38,974 bases of DNA from PKWO01 sp036561005 (GTDB lineage: Bacteria; Pseudomonadota; Gammaproteobacteria; Burkholderiales; Burkholderiaceae_D): NCBI GenBank assembly GCA_036561005.1, contig DATBQE010000192.1, forward strand, positions 1 to 38,974, in the 5' to 3' direction. The notes beneath the pieces are model-generated. The model was not told where the DNA came from and made no database searches. It was given only the letters and a program-made list of their open reading frames with translations. The translations under genes were made by a program, and so were the position numbers. Of the stretch, positions 15,340 through 25,734 are shown piece by piece; the first letter of the stretch is position 1; each line of letters opens with the position of its first letter.

Positions 15340-16353
15340 CTACGCAGCCAAGGGCTGCATGCGGCCAACGGCTTCGGCCAGAATGGCGGGATCGCCGGCC
15401 GCGAGTTTTTTTGAATCCGACAAGGCTTGGCGAAAGCCGCGCGCGCCGGGCAAACCCGCCATCAAGCCCAACATGTGGCGTGTGATGCTGTTCAATTTCA
15501 AACCGCCACCCGGCCCGCGATTGCCGTGCAGGGCCAACTGTTCGCGGATATACGGCAGCATCGCGTCGATCACTTCGGCGCGAGTTTTGGCAGCAGCCTC
15601 ATGGCCGTAGTAACGCGCATCGAATCCCGTCATCATGAAAGGGTTGTGATAAGCCTCGCGCCCGATCATCACGCCGTCGACATGCAAAAGGTGCATGTCG
15701 ATCTCGGCCGTGGTCTTGATGCCGCCGTTGACGATAATTTCCAACTGCGGAAAGTCGCGCTTGAGGCGATAGGCCGATTCATAACGCAGAGGCGGTATCT
15801 CGCGGTTTTCCTTCGGGCTCAAACCTTTGAGGATGGCGCTGCGCGCATGCACGATAAATGTTTTGCAGCCGGCCTCGGCCACCGTTCCAACGAAATCGCT
15901 GACGAATTCGTAGTTGTCCATCGCATCAATGCCGATGCGATGCTTGACGGTTACGTCGATGTCAACCGCATCGCGCATGGCTTTGACGCAATCGGCCACC
16001 AGCTTCGGTTCGGCCATCAGGCACGCGCCAAACGCGCCGCGTTGCACACGCTCGGACGGGCAGCCGCAATTGAGATTGATTTCGTCGTAACCCCATTGCT
16101 GCCCAAGACGGGCAGCCTGCGCCAGATCCGCCGGTTCACTGCCGCCCAACTGCAGGGCGACCGGATGCTCGATGGCATCGAAGTCAAGATGGCGCGGCAC
16201 GTCGCCGTGCAGCAATGCTCCGGTGGTCACCATTTCCGTGTAGAGCCAGGTATGGCGCGTGATATGGCGATGGAACACGCGGCAATGCCGGTCGGTCCAA
16301 TCCATCATCGGGGCGACGGAAACTCGGCGGGCGGGCAGTTTTTCTGAAGTCAC
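15340..16353 (-). CDS. dusA: tRNA-dihydrouridine synthase A
   Basis: This flavin enzyme reduces uridines 20/20a in the D-loop of tRNAs. SVAPMMDWTDRHCR near the N-terminus is the FMN-binding start of the DusA TIM barrel. INLNCGCPSERVQ carries the catalytic Cys98, and VKHRIGID and IVNGGIKT are further FMN/phosphate contacts. A GTG at 16353 gives 337 residues, the usual DusA length; an ATG at 16443 in the same frame would add 30 non-conserved residues. Neither has a good ribosome binding site, so the start is uncertain. It is divergent from the aminotransferase gene. Confidence 0.95.
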   Translation of the reverse strand: MTSEKLPARRVSVAPMMDWTDRHCRVFHRHITRHTWLYTEMVTTGALLHGDVPRHLDFDAIEHPVALQLGGSEPADLAQAARLGQQWGYDEINLNCGCPSERVQRGAFGACLMAEPKLVADCVKAMRDAVDIDVTVKHRIGIDAMDNYEFVSDFVGTVAEAGCKTFIVHARSAILKGLSPKENREIPPLRYESAYRLKRDFPQLEIIVNGGIKTTAEIDMHLLHVDGVMIGREAYHNPFMMTGFDARYYGHEAAAKTRAEVIDAMLPYIREQLALHGNRGPGGGLKLNSITRHMLGLMAGLPGARGFRQALSDSKKLAAGDPAILAEAVGRMQPLAA

Positions 16354-16413
16354 TGGAATCGTCTTGCTCGTACTGTATCTGAAGCCGCTATTGTACCGGT
16401 GCCGGCGGCTGTT

Positions 16414-16432
16414 CGCGATTGGCGCAATCGCG
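16414..16432. promoter_or_regulatory. Palindrome in the dusA-aminotransferase gap, possible operator
   Basis: CGCGATTG (16414-16421) and CAATCGCG (16425-16432) are perfect inverted arms around GCG. It abuts a -10-like TAAGAT (16434-16439) on the plus strand, a typical place for a repressor site. No cognate regulator gene is adjacent. Confidence 0.4.
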
Positions 16433-16596
16433 GTAAGATTCAACTGAAAGAGTGCATTTGCCTAGGTTCGACAAAGTGGCACCAACAAGATCGAAGAATT
16501 GGAGCTATTAACAAGGCCAAATTGGGCATAAGCTGGCTTCAATGTGCCCGCGCTCAAGCACTGCCAGGGGAAATTGATTTTAAGGAAATTGTCATC

Positions 16597-17940
16597 ATGG
16601 TAAATACCGAACACTTCTGGATGCCCTTCACGGCTAACCGGCAATTCAAAGCCAGGCCGCGCATGCTGGTTTCAGCCAAGGGAATGCATTACACGACTGA
16701 CGACAATCGTCAGATCCTCGATGGCACGGCAGGCCTGTGGTGTGTCAACGCCGGTCACGGCCACCCGAAAATCGTCGCCGCCATCCAGCAACAAGCCGCA
16801 CAGATGGATTACGCGCCGGTGTTCCAGATGGGCCACCCCAAAGCTTTCGAAGCGGCGACTGCACTGGTGAATATTGCACCGGAGGGCATGAATCGCGTGT
16901 TTTTCTGCAATGACGGTTCAGAAGCGGTCGACTCGGCACTGAAAATCGCCCTGGCCTATCACCGCATGCGCGGTGACGGCATGCGCACCCGCCTGATCGG
17001 TCGGGAACGCGGCTATCACGGTGTGGGCTTCGGCGGCATTGCCGTTGGTGGCATTGCCGGCAACCGCAAACACTTCGGCCCGACCTTGGCAGGCGTTGAC
17101 CATTTGCGCCATCCACTCGATATCCCCAAGAATGCATTCTCGCGCGGCCTGCCCGAACACGGGGCCGGTATGGCCGACGAACTCGAACAACGCATTCTGG
17201 CCCTGCATGATCCATCCACGATTGCTGCCGTGATCGTCGAGCCGATCCAGGGCTCAACCGGCGTGATCCTGCCGCCGAAAGGCTATCTGCAAAAGATTCG
17301 CTCGATTTGTGACAAGTACAACATCCTGCTGATATTCGACGAAGTCATCACCGGTTTCGGCCGTCTCGGTGCGTCGTTCGCGGCAGACTTTTTCGGCGTC
17401 GTGCCGGACATGATCGTGTGCGCCAAGGGTTTGACCAACGCCGCAGTGCCGATGGGCGCCGTGATCGTGCGCCAGGAAATCTACGACACCTTCGTCAACA
17501 ATGCGCCGCAGGATACGATCGAATTTTTCCACGGCTACACGTACTCCGGTCACCCACTGGCTTCAGCAGCGATGTTGGCGACAATGGAGGTATACCGCGA
17601 AGAGCAAATGTTCCAACGCGCTGCCGACATGGCGCCCTATTTCGAAGCCGCTGCTCACAGCCTCAAGGGCCTGCCCTACGTCAAGGACGTGCGCAACCTC
17701 GGCTTGGTCTGCGGCATTGAACTTGAAGGTGTGCCCGGCAAACCCACTGCCCGCGCATTCGACGTGTTTCAGAAATGTTTTTGGGACAAGGGTGTGCTGA
17801 TCCGCACCACCGGCGATATCATCGCGCTCTCGCCGCCGTTGATCATCAATAAGGCGCAGATCGATGAATTGTTCGGGTCGATTGCGGATGTGTTGAAGGT
17901 GCAGAAGAGTGTGCCAGAAAGTGAAGCTGCCCTGGCGTGA
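16597..17940 (+). CDS. Omega-amino acid (beta-alanine) : pyruvate aminotransferase
   Basis: A class III PLP aminotransferase of 447 residues. It opens with HFWMPFTANRQFKARPRMLVSAKG, characteristic of the beta-alanine:pyruvate (omega-APT) group, which moves the amino group of beta-alanine or other omega-amines to pyruvate. FDEVITGFGRLG holds the PLP-ring aspartate, and the Schiff-base Lys277 lies in CAKGLTNAAVPMG. GYTYSGHPLA and the C-terminal LSPPLIINKAQIDEL are also typical. The ATG at 16597 has AGGA ten bases upstream; the frame runs back to 16399 without family support. Usually a methylmalonate-semialdehyde dehydrogenase gene is next to it, but here none is seen, so the physiological substrate is open. 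A repeat element follows. Confidence 0.95.
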   Translation: MVNTEHFWMPFTANRQFKARPRMLVSAKGMHYTTDDNRQILDGTAGLWCVNAGHGHPKIVAAIQQQAAQMDYAPVFQMGHPKAFEAATALVNIAPEGMNRVFFCNDGSEAVDSALKIALAYHRMRGDGMRTRLIGRERGYHGVGFGGIAVGGIAGNRKHFGPTLAGVDHLRHPLDIPKNAFSRGLPEHGAGMADELEQRILALHDPSTIAAVIVEPIQGSTGVILPPKGYLQKIRSICDKYNILLIFDEVITGFGRLGASFAADFFGVVPDMIVCAKGLTNAAVPMGAVIVRQEIYDTFVNNAPQDTIEFFHGYTYSGHPLASAAMLATMEVYREEQMFQRAADMAPYFEAAAHSLKGLPYVKDVRNLGLVCGIELEGVPGKPTARAFDVFQKCFWDKGVLIRTTGDIIALSPPLIINKAQIDELFGSIADVLKVQKSVPESEAALA

Positions 17941-18034
17941 TGCTGGCAGCGCGTGCGTTGCAATGAATTCTCCTTGAATCCACGGTCAAAATGCTAACAA
18001 GCAAGTGATGATTGCGCCCAAGGGGCTGCGCTTT

Positions 18035-18135
18035 GAGGCTGCCGCCGAAGGGGGCGGCATCACGCGCTCGCCTTTCTTTGGTTTCTTTCTTTGGCGAGAC
18101 AAAGAAAGAAACTAGCTGTCGGGCTACCCCGACGG
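18035..18135. repeat. Multi-hairpin intergenic repeat
   Basis: Three inverted repeats follow one another: GCCGCC/GGCGGC (18041-18046/18053-18058), a perfect 13-bp stem GTTTCTTTCTTTG/CAAAGAAAGAAAC (18081-18093/18100-18112) and GTCGGG/CCCGAC (18118-18123/18128-18133). Elements with a TTTCTTTGG...CCAAAGAAA core are, from memory, dispersed in Burkholderiales intergenic DNA. It fills the gap between the aminotransferase and the transporter, which converge here, and gives spurious frames on both strands. Confidence 0.75.
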
Positions 18136-18162
18136 TTTCCGTAAAATTCCGAGGAATCTGCG

Positions 18163-19074
18163 TCAAGCCACAGGTGGAGGCACATCATCAGCGGCGTCAA
18201 CCTCGCGCAAAGCGGCAACCTCGTTCAACACCAACGCCGCCAACACTACACCCCCGCCCACCAGCGTAGCGACGGCAGGCACCTCCCCCGCCCCGAGCCA
18301 CGCCCAAATCGGTCCCAACAACACCTCTATCAATCCCAGCAACCCAATCTCAGGCGCAGACAAATGCCGCGCCGCCGCAACCATCAGCATGCAAGGAAAA
18401 CCCAGCTGCAAAACACCCAGCAAGGCAAGCAGCAACAGATCGTGCATCGATGCCGCGGGAGGCCACATAATCGGCAACATCAACAAAACCGAAAATACCG
18501 CGCCGAGGAAAACTGCCGGAATCAAATCGATGCCGTGACCAGCCTTCTTCAAAGTTATGACGTTGATTGATGCCGCGATCGGAACGCCCATCGCAATGGT
18601 CATGCCGAGCAGATTCGTGGCGTCGATCTGCCTCAGACTGCCGGCAAACATCCACACCATGCCACAGAATGCCGCAGCAATTGCAACCCAGGTACGTCCG
18701 GCAATGCGCTGGCGCAGAAATATCCAAGCAAGAAACGCCGTGAGCAATGGCGACGTGCTCATCACGATCAGCGTGTTGGCAACCGTGGTAAGAGTCAGCG
18801 CGATCATGAAACAGGAAAACATCACGCACCACATGAGGCCGGAAACCAGGCCAAGCCGCCCGACTGCCGTGACTGTTTGAACAGCCTTGCCGCGTTTTTG
18901 CACAAACAGGGCAAACATGACAAACGTGCCGGCAAAGACGCTGCGCCAGAACGTGACTTCGAAGCCACGCGCAGATTCGAGATGGCGCGTGATGACGCCG
19001 GCCATGCTCCACAGCGTGGCAGCGCAACACATCAGAACGACGGCACGGCGGTGGTCAGTAGATTTCGTATTCAT
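18163..19074 (-). CDS. EamA-family (DMT) transporter
   Basis: About ten hydrophobic helices arranged as two EamA repeats (roughly residues 10-145 and 155-290) mark a drug/metabolite superfamily permease of the inner membrane. Characteristic segments are LWSMAGVITRHLE in the first helix, an FLRQRIAGRTWVAIAAAFCG loop-helix and, near the end, LLGLIEVLLGPIWAWLGAGE. The last is the conserved E-x-x-x-x-P-I-W-A-W motif of EamA domains. The substrate is unknown. ATG 19074 is preferred over GTG 19080. It lies just beyond the typA terminator, so it needs its own promoter, which I could not identify. A short acidic tail ends the protein. Confidence 0.93.
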   Translation of the reverse strand: MNTKSTDHRRAVVLMCCAATLWSMAGVITRHLESARGFEVTFWRSVFAGTFVMFALFVQKRGKAVQTVTAVGRLGLVSGLMWCVMFSCFMIALTLTTVANTLIVMSTSPLLTAFLAWIFLRQRIAGRTWVAIAAAFCGMVWMFAGSLRQIDATNLLGMTIAMGVPIAASINVITLKKAGHGIDLIPAVFLGAVFSVLLMLPIMWPPAASMHDLLLLALLGVLQLGFPCMLMVAAARHLSAPEIGLLGLIEVLLGPIWAWLGAGEVPAVATLVGGGVVLAALVLNEVAALREVDAADDVPPPVA

Positions 19075-19091
19075 TCCCACATCGTAAAGAA

Positions 19092-19126
19092 AAAACCCGC
19101 TGCCGAACAGGTCGGGAGCGGGTTTT
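19092..19126 (-). terminator. Intrinsic terminator of typA
   Basis: AAAACCCGCT (19092-19101) pairs with AGCGGGTTTT (19117-19126), with an inner CCGA/TCGG extension. The A run on the left reads as T on the minus strand. It ends the translation-gene cluster about 18 bases after the typA stop codon. Confidence 0.9.
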
Positions 19127-19143
19127 AACGAGCAGCCTGGAAC

Positions 19144-20979
<1,836 letters not shown>

Positions 20980-21026
20980 GATATGGGGGCAGATGCTCTG
21001 CAAGATACAGAATTCGGTAACCGCAT

Positions 21027-21035
21027 AGTATAGCA
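21027..21035 (-). promoter_or_regulatory. Extended -10 promoter of typA
   Basis: TGCTATACT on the minus strand is an extended -10 with five of six hexamer matches, about 50 bases upstream of the typA ATG. No good -35 is seen. The remaining truB-typA gap (to 21193) contains no gene and no strong terminator. Confidence 0.65.
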
Positions 21036-21193
21036 TGCTGCGGCGCAAGAAAATGACGAAATTGCTGGTGTTTCAAAGACTTAGGTAAAGACCAACGATG
21101 CACGAAAAGTGTGCGCTTTCGCAACTCAAATCCAACGATAGCGTGCCGATTTGACGGCTTGATGACCGTTTGACCACCAAATTGGCTACGGCT

Positions 21194-22132
21194 TCAGGCG
21201 CTGACGACCAGACGCTCCGGCGCCAACACGCCGAATTCCTTGATCTGCCCTGTTCCCAGCAATTGACCGCCGCTCGCATGATAGACGCGCACCCGCCCAT
21301 CCGGTGCCGGCACGGCAATCTGTTCCTTGCCGAGCGAGATGCGCTGGCCATGGAGGAAGCGTGCGGCGACTTCGTCGGGAAGAGCCACCGGTGGAAAGGA
21401 TGACAATAAAGCATCGACCGGCGCAAGCTTTTGCGGCCGCTCATGTTCGGGAATGTCCGCGAATTGCTCCAGAGTGAATGCGCCAGCCAGGGAGAGCGTG
21501 CCAACCTCGGTGCGACGCAACGCATTCAGGTGCGCGCCACAACCGAGCGCGGCACCGATGTCTTCGCCGAGTACCCGAATATACGTTCCCTTGCTGCAAG
21601 TCACACGCAAACTTAGAAAGGGTGCTGTATAGGCGAGCAATTCCAGCCTGTGAATGGTCACCGGGCGCGCTTCGCGTTCAAGCGTAATACCGGCGCGCGC
21701 GTATTCATACAGCGGTTTGCCGTCGCGTTTGAGTGCGGAGTGCATCGGCGGTATTTGCGAAATCGGACCGCGAAATTTTTCCAGCACTGTTTCGATCTGC
21801 TCCATGTTGACCGAAACTTCGCTGGTTTGCAGCACCGCGCCTTCGGTGTCGCCGGTTTCCGTCGTCACGCCAAGATGAACGACGGTCTCGTAGGTCTTAT
21901 CCGCCTCAAGCAGATCCTGGGAGAATTTTGTCGCTTCACCGAAACACAAGGGCAGCAAGCCGGTGGCGAATGGATCAAGCGTTCCGGTATGCCCGGCCTT
22001 TTGTGCGTTCAACAGGCGTTTCGCCTTGATCAAGGCATCGTTGCTGGATAAACCGACTCCCTTGTCGAGCAGCAGCACGCCGTGCACCGGCACGCGCTGC
22101 TTTTTTGGCGAAGTGGAGTTGGACGCGGCCAA
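21194..22132 (-). CDS. truB: tRNA pseudouridine-55 synthase
   Basis: It makes the universal pseudouridine 55 in the T-loop of tRNAs. GVLLLDKGVGLSSNDAL and AGHTGTLDPFATGLL (catalytic Asp53) are the conserved N-terminal motifs. YEYARAGITLEREAR and RVTCSKGTYIRVLGEDIG are further TruB signatures, and the C-terminal 60 residues correspond to the PUA-like domain. The 312-residue length is normal. It is the last gene before typA in the rimP-nusA-infB-rbfA-truB series, with 49 bases to rbfA upstream. Confidence 0.97.
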   Translation of the reverse strand: MAASNSTSPKKQRVPVHGVLLLDKGVGLSSNDALIKAKRLLNAQKAGHTGTLDPFATGLLPLCFGEATKFSQDLLEADKTYETVVHLGVTTETGDTEGAVLQTSEVSVNMEQIETVLEKFRGPISQIPPMHSALKRDGKPLYEYARAGITLEREARPVTIHRLELLAYTAPFLSLRVTCSKGTYIRVLGEDIGAALGCGAHLNALRRTEVGTLSLAGAFTLEQFADIPEHERPQKLAPVDALLSSFPPVALPDEVAARFLHGQRISLGKEQIAVPAPDGRVRVYHASGGQLLGTGQIKEFGVLAPERLVVSA

Positions 22133-22181
22133 TTGAAAATATCAGACGGGGACGGCGCGAAGCTGTGATGGCAACGGGGCA

Positions 22182-22571
22182 TCAAGCCTCGTCATCATCC
22201 TTGGCGCGTGTAGCATTCGCTTCATCGATCAGCTTCGACATTTCAATGCCGCGCGCAGTCGACGTGTCGTGCACAAAGTGCAGCTCGGGCAAAGTATGAA
22301 TACTCAATCGACGTCCAAGTTGGCCACGTATGAAACCGGAAGCCGCCGCCAGACCCTTGACGGTGTTCTGGATTGCATCCTTGTTGTCGACCAGGGTGGT
22401 GAAATACACCTTGGCGTGCGCGTAGTCTGGTGTGATCTGCACTTCGGTGATCGTGATCATGCCGACGCGCGGGTCTTTCAGCTCATAGGCGATGATTTCA
22501 GCCAGATCCCGCTGGATCTGGTCTTGCACGCGCAAGCCGCGTGCGGGGATGGTTTTGCTGTGTTTTGCCAT
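22182..22571 (-). CDS. rbfA: 30S ribosome-binding factor A
   Basis: A 129-residue KH-fold protein needed for late 16S rRNA processing and cold adaptation of the 30S subunit. RVQDQIQRDLAEII, the DPRVGMITITEVQITPDYAHAKVYF stretch and LHFVHDTSTARGIEM-like strands are diagnostic. It lies in its usual place between infB and truB, but the 273-base gap from infB is unusually long and is filled by two palindromic repeats. Confidence 0.96.
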   Translation of the reverse strand: MAKHSKTIPARGLRVQDQIQRDLAEIIAYELKDPRVGMITITEVQITPDYAHAKVYFTTLVDNKDAIQNTVKGLAAASGFIRGQLGRRLSIHTLPELHFVHDTSTARGIEMSKLIDEANATRAKDDDEA

Positions 22572-22629
22572 GATGGTTCACCTTGGAACCTGATAGGAAT
22601 TCCAAGTAGAGACTCCCTACCTTCATACC

Positions 22630-22656
22630 CCCCTCTCCCGCAAGCGGGGAGAGGGG
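22630..22656. repeat. CCCCTCTCCC-type palindrome
   Basis: CCCCTCTCCCGC and GCGGGGAGAGGGG form a near-perfect hairpin with an AA turn and one bulged base. It belongs with 436-459 and 35166-35187. A second small hairpin, CCCGC/GCGGG, lies at 22667-22678. Confidence 0.65.
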
Positions 22657-22727
22657 AATTATTCGTCCCGCGTGCGGGAAGCTCTACACTGTTCTAAACA
22701 GTGGAACCAATCGACTCCTACTTCCGG

Positions 22728-22844
22728 ACCGGCTTCAGGCGTCGCGCAACGGGGACAAGGTTGGGTCGAGAAGCGCAGCCGTACGTTGGTACGGCGAGCA
22801 TCACAGACCCAAGATTGCCCCGTTTCGCGGCGCCTGAGACCGGT
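22728..22844. repeat. 117-bp long-palindrome element after infB
   Basis: Arms 22728-22767 and 22806-22844 are imperfect reverse complements of about 40 bp, starting ACCGG and ending with GACCCAA-type sequence. At the centre a perfect stem GCCGTAC/GTACGGC (22778-22784/22789-22795) closes on GTTG. The right end touches the infB stop codon (TAA, 22845-22847). In the infB-rbfA mRNA it would fold as one very long hairpin. No transposase is encoded. Confidence 0.88.
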
Positions 22845-25676
22845 TTATAGGGTACGCGCCACTTCCTGTACTTCGAAGACTTCCAATTGGTCGCCTTCCT
22901 TGATGTCATTGAAGTTCTTCAACGACAAACCGCACTCGAAGCCGGACTTGACTTCCTTGACGTCGTCCTTGAAGCGTTTCAGCGAATCGAGTTCGCCGGT
23001 CCAGAGAATGACGTTGTCGCGCAGCAGGCGTACCGACGAGCCGCGGCGTACCAGACCTTCGAGCACGTAGCAACCGGCGATCGAACCCACCTTGCTGACG
23101 GTGAACACCTGGCGAATTTCGACCAGACCCAGGGCCTGTTCGCGTTTCTCCGGTGCCAGCATGCCCGACATCGCGGCTTTGACTTCATCGACAGCATCGT
23201 AAATGATGTTGTAGTAACGGATGTCGATGCCGTTGGCTTCGGCCAGCTTGCGTGCCGATGCATCGGCGCGCGTGTTGAAGCCGATGATGACGGCCTTCGA
23301 TGCCACGGCCAGGTTGACGTCGGACTCGCTGATGCCGCCCACCGCCGCGTGCACAATCTGCACACGAACTTCGCTGGTTGACAACTTTTGCATCGAGTGT
23401 ACGAGCGCTTCCTGCGAACCTTGCACGTCGGTCTTGATGATCATCGGCAAGGACTTGACTTCGCCTTCGCCCATGTTCTCGAACATGTTTTCCAGCTTGG
23501 CGGCTTGCTGTTTGGCCAGCTTGACGTCGCGGAATTTACCTTGACGGAACAAGCCGATTTCACGTGCCTTGCGCTCGTCGCCCATGACCATCGCATCTTC
23601 ACCGGCAGCCGGGACTTCGGTCAGGCCCTGGATTTCCACCGGGATGGACGGTCCGGCTTCGGTAATGCTCTTGCCGTTTTCGTCCAGCATGGCGCGCACA
23701 CGGCCATAGGCAGAACCTGCCAGCACGACGTCGCCGCGCTTCAAGGTGCCAGATTGCACGAGGATGGTGGCCACCGGGCCGCGACCCTTGTCGAGTTTGG
23801 CTTCAATCACCAGACCACGCGCAGGCGCACTGACCGCCGCTTTCAATTCCAGCACTTCAGCTTGCAGCAACACTTGTTCCAGCAATGAATCGACACCTTC
23901 GCCGGTCTTGGCCGACACCGGGACGAACGGCGAATCGCCGCCGTATTCTTCCGGCACGACTTGTTCGGCAACCAGTTCCTGCTTGACGCGGTCGAGATTG
24001 GCGCCCGGCTTGTCGATCTTGTTGATCGCCACAACCAGCGGCACGCCGGCAGCTTTCGCATGGGCGATCGCTTCGCGCGTTTGCGGCATCACGCCATCGT
24101 CGGCAGCCACCACCAGAATGACGATGTCGGTAGCCTTGGCGCCGCGTGCACGCATCGCTGTAAATGCTTCATGGCCCGGCGTATCGAGGAAGGTGATCAT
24201 GCCGCGCGGCGTTTCGACGTGATAAGCGCCGATGTGCTGTGTAATGCCGCCCGCTTCGCCCGATGCCACTTTGGCACGGCGAATATAGTCGAGCAGCGAA
24301 GTTTTACCATGGTCGACGTGACCCATGACGGTCACAACCGGCGCACGCGGGAACAGTTCCGCGTCGGCGTGTTCCACACCTTCTTCGAGCAGGGCTTCCG
24401 GATCGTCGAGCTTGGCGGCATGTGCCTGGTGGCCCATTTCTTCCACCAGAATCATCGCTGTTTCCTGATCGAGCACCTGGTTGATGGTAACCATCTGGCC
24501 CAACTTCATCAAATGCTTGATGACTTCGGACGCCTTGACCGACATCTTGTGCGCCAGTTCAGCAACCGTAATGGTTTCCGGCACGTGGATATCCTTGATG
24601 ACCGCTTCGGTCGGCGCCTGGAAATTGGATTCGCGCTGATCGTCGCCATGCGACGGACGTCGACCCTTCGGTCCAGCACGCCAGCCACCGTCGCGGGCAC
24701 CGGTCGTGGCACCGCGCGTCTTGAGTCCACCAGAGCCGCGCTTCTTGGCGTCGTCCTGCCAGGTCGAAGACACGTTGGCCGACTTGATCGATTTCTTGTC
24801 GACCGTGACTGCCGGTTTCTTTTCGTCCTTCTTCTCGCCGGGCTTTTTGTCGGCCGGCTTGTGCAAGGTGCCTTCGGCCGCCTTCGCTGCAACCGGCGGA
24901 GCGACGGGCTCAGGCGGTTTCACCGCCTTGCGCGGCGCATTCATCATGGCCTTGATCTGGGCCACTTCGTCGGCCACGACCTTGCGCGCGCGCTCGGTGG
25001 CGGCAGCGCGTTCGGCGGCTTCCTTGGCTGCATCCTTGGCGGCCTGTGAAGCCTTTTTCTTGGCTTCTTCCGCTTCGGCGCGTTTCTTTTCTTCCTGCGC
25101 AGTTTCGTCGGCTTTGACAACTACCGGCGCTTCCTGAACGGCATCGGCCTGTTGCGCTTCGAGTTCGGCCTTTTTCATGGCCTTGGCTTGCGCTTCCTTC
25201 TCGGCTTCGAGCTTGGCGAGGCGTTCCTGCTTTTCGCGCAGATCGGCTTCCTGGCGCGCGATCAGTTCTGCCTGGCGGCGCGCTTCTTCGGCGCGACGGG
25301 CGACTTCCGCTTCATCGATGACAGGTGCTGCAGGCACGACCGGTGGCGCCGGCACTTCTTCAGGCGCACTCTCGTCGCGCTTGACGAAGGTGCGCTTCTT
25401 GCGCACTTCCACCTGGATCGTGCGCGATTTTCCTGTGGCGTCAGCCTGCTTGATTTCCGTCGTTTCCTTGCGAGTCAAAGTGATTTTCTTTTTCTCGCCT
25501 TCAGGAGCGGCCCCATGGGCGCGACGGAGGTGTCCAAGCAGCTTGTCCTTGTCTTCCTTGGACAAAGAATCGGCCTTCGAGCTCTTCTCGACGCCGGCAG
25601 CCTTGAGCTGCGTCAGCAGCAAGTCTGCCGGCATTTTCAGCTCGGTGGCAAATTGCTCTACATTGTTACTCGCCAT
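22845..25676 (-). CDS. infB: Translation initiation factor IF-2
   Basis: The GTPase that brings initiator fMet-tRNA to the 30S P site and promotes 50S joining. Residues 1-50 are the IF2_N helical domain (VEQFATELKMPADLLLTQLK). A long charged Ala/Glu/Lys/Arg-rich linker runs to about residue 350. A second IF2_N-like module precedes the G domain, whose G1 GHVDHGKT is near 449-456, followed by DTPGHEAF (G3) and NKIDKPGA (G4). The C-terminal domains end in KEGDQLEVFEVQEVARTL. The 943-residue length is typical of betaproteobacteria with the long linker. It follows nusA by 58 bases. The palindromic element at its 3' end may separate it from rbfA at the mRNA level. Confidence 0.98.
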   Translation of the reverse strand: MASNNVEQFATELKMPADLLLTQLKAAGVEKSSKADSLSKEDKDKLLGHLRRAHGAAPEGEKKKITLTRKETTEIKQADATGKSRTIQVEVRKKRTFVKRDESAPEEVPAPPVVPAAPVIDEAEVARRAEEARRQAELIARQEADLREKQERLAKLEAEKEAQAKAMKKAELEAQQADAVQEAPVVVKADETAQEEKKRAEAEEAKKKASQAAKDAAKEAAERAAATERARKVVADEVAQIKAMMNAPRKAVKPPEPVAPPVAAKAAEGTLHKPADKKPGEKKDEKKPAVTVDKKSIKSANVSSTWQDDAKKRGSGGLKTRGATTGARDGGWRAGPKGRRPSHGDDQRESNFQAPTEAVIKDIHVPETITVAELAHKMSVKASEVIKHLMKLGQMVTINQVLDQETAMILVEEMGHQAHAAKLDDPEALLEEGVEHADAELFPRAPVVTVMGHVDHGKTSLLDYIRRAKVASGEAGGITQHIGAYHVETPRGMITFLDTPGHEAFTAMRARGAKATDIVILVVAADDGVMPQTREAIAHAKAAGVPLVVAINKIDKPGANLDRVKQELVAEQVVPEEYGGDSPFVPVSAKTGEGVDSLLEQVLLQAEVLELKAAVSAPARGLVIEAKLDKGRGPVATILVQSGTLKRGDVVLAGSAYGRVRAMLDENGKSITEAGPSIPVEIQGLTEVPAAGEDAMVMGDERKAREIGLFRQGKFRDVKLAKQQAAKLENMFENMGEGEVKSLPMIIKTDVQGSQEALVHSMQKLSTSEVRVQIVHAAVGGISESDVNLAVASKAVIIGFNTRADASARKLAEANGIDIRYYNIIYDAVDEVKAAMSGMLAPEKREQALGLVEIRQVFTVSKVGSIAGCYVLEGLVRRGSSVRLLRDNVILWTGELDSLKRFKDDVKEVKSGFECGLSLKNFNDIKEGDQLEVFEVQEVARTL

Positions 25677-25734
25677 TCAGTCCTCTTTTCTATATGACGC
25701 GGTGGATATGCAATCTCGGCACACTCCCCGCAGC

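Noticed and set aside
18012..18269. Small plus-strand frame containing SLVSFFGETKKETSCRA
   Set aside because: It is a by-product of the multi-hairpin intergenic repeat and runs into the transporter gene on the other strand.
22718..22909. Small minus-strand frame with VMLAVPTYGCASRPN
   Set aside because: It is produced by the 117-bp palindrome and overlaps the end of infB out of frame.
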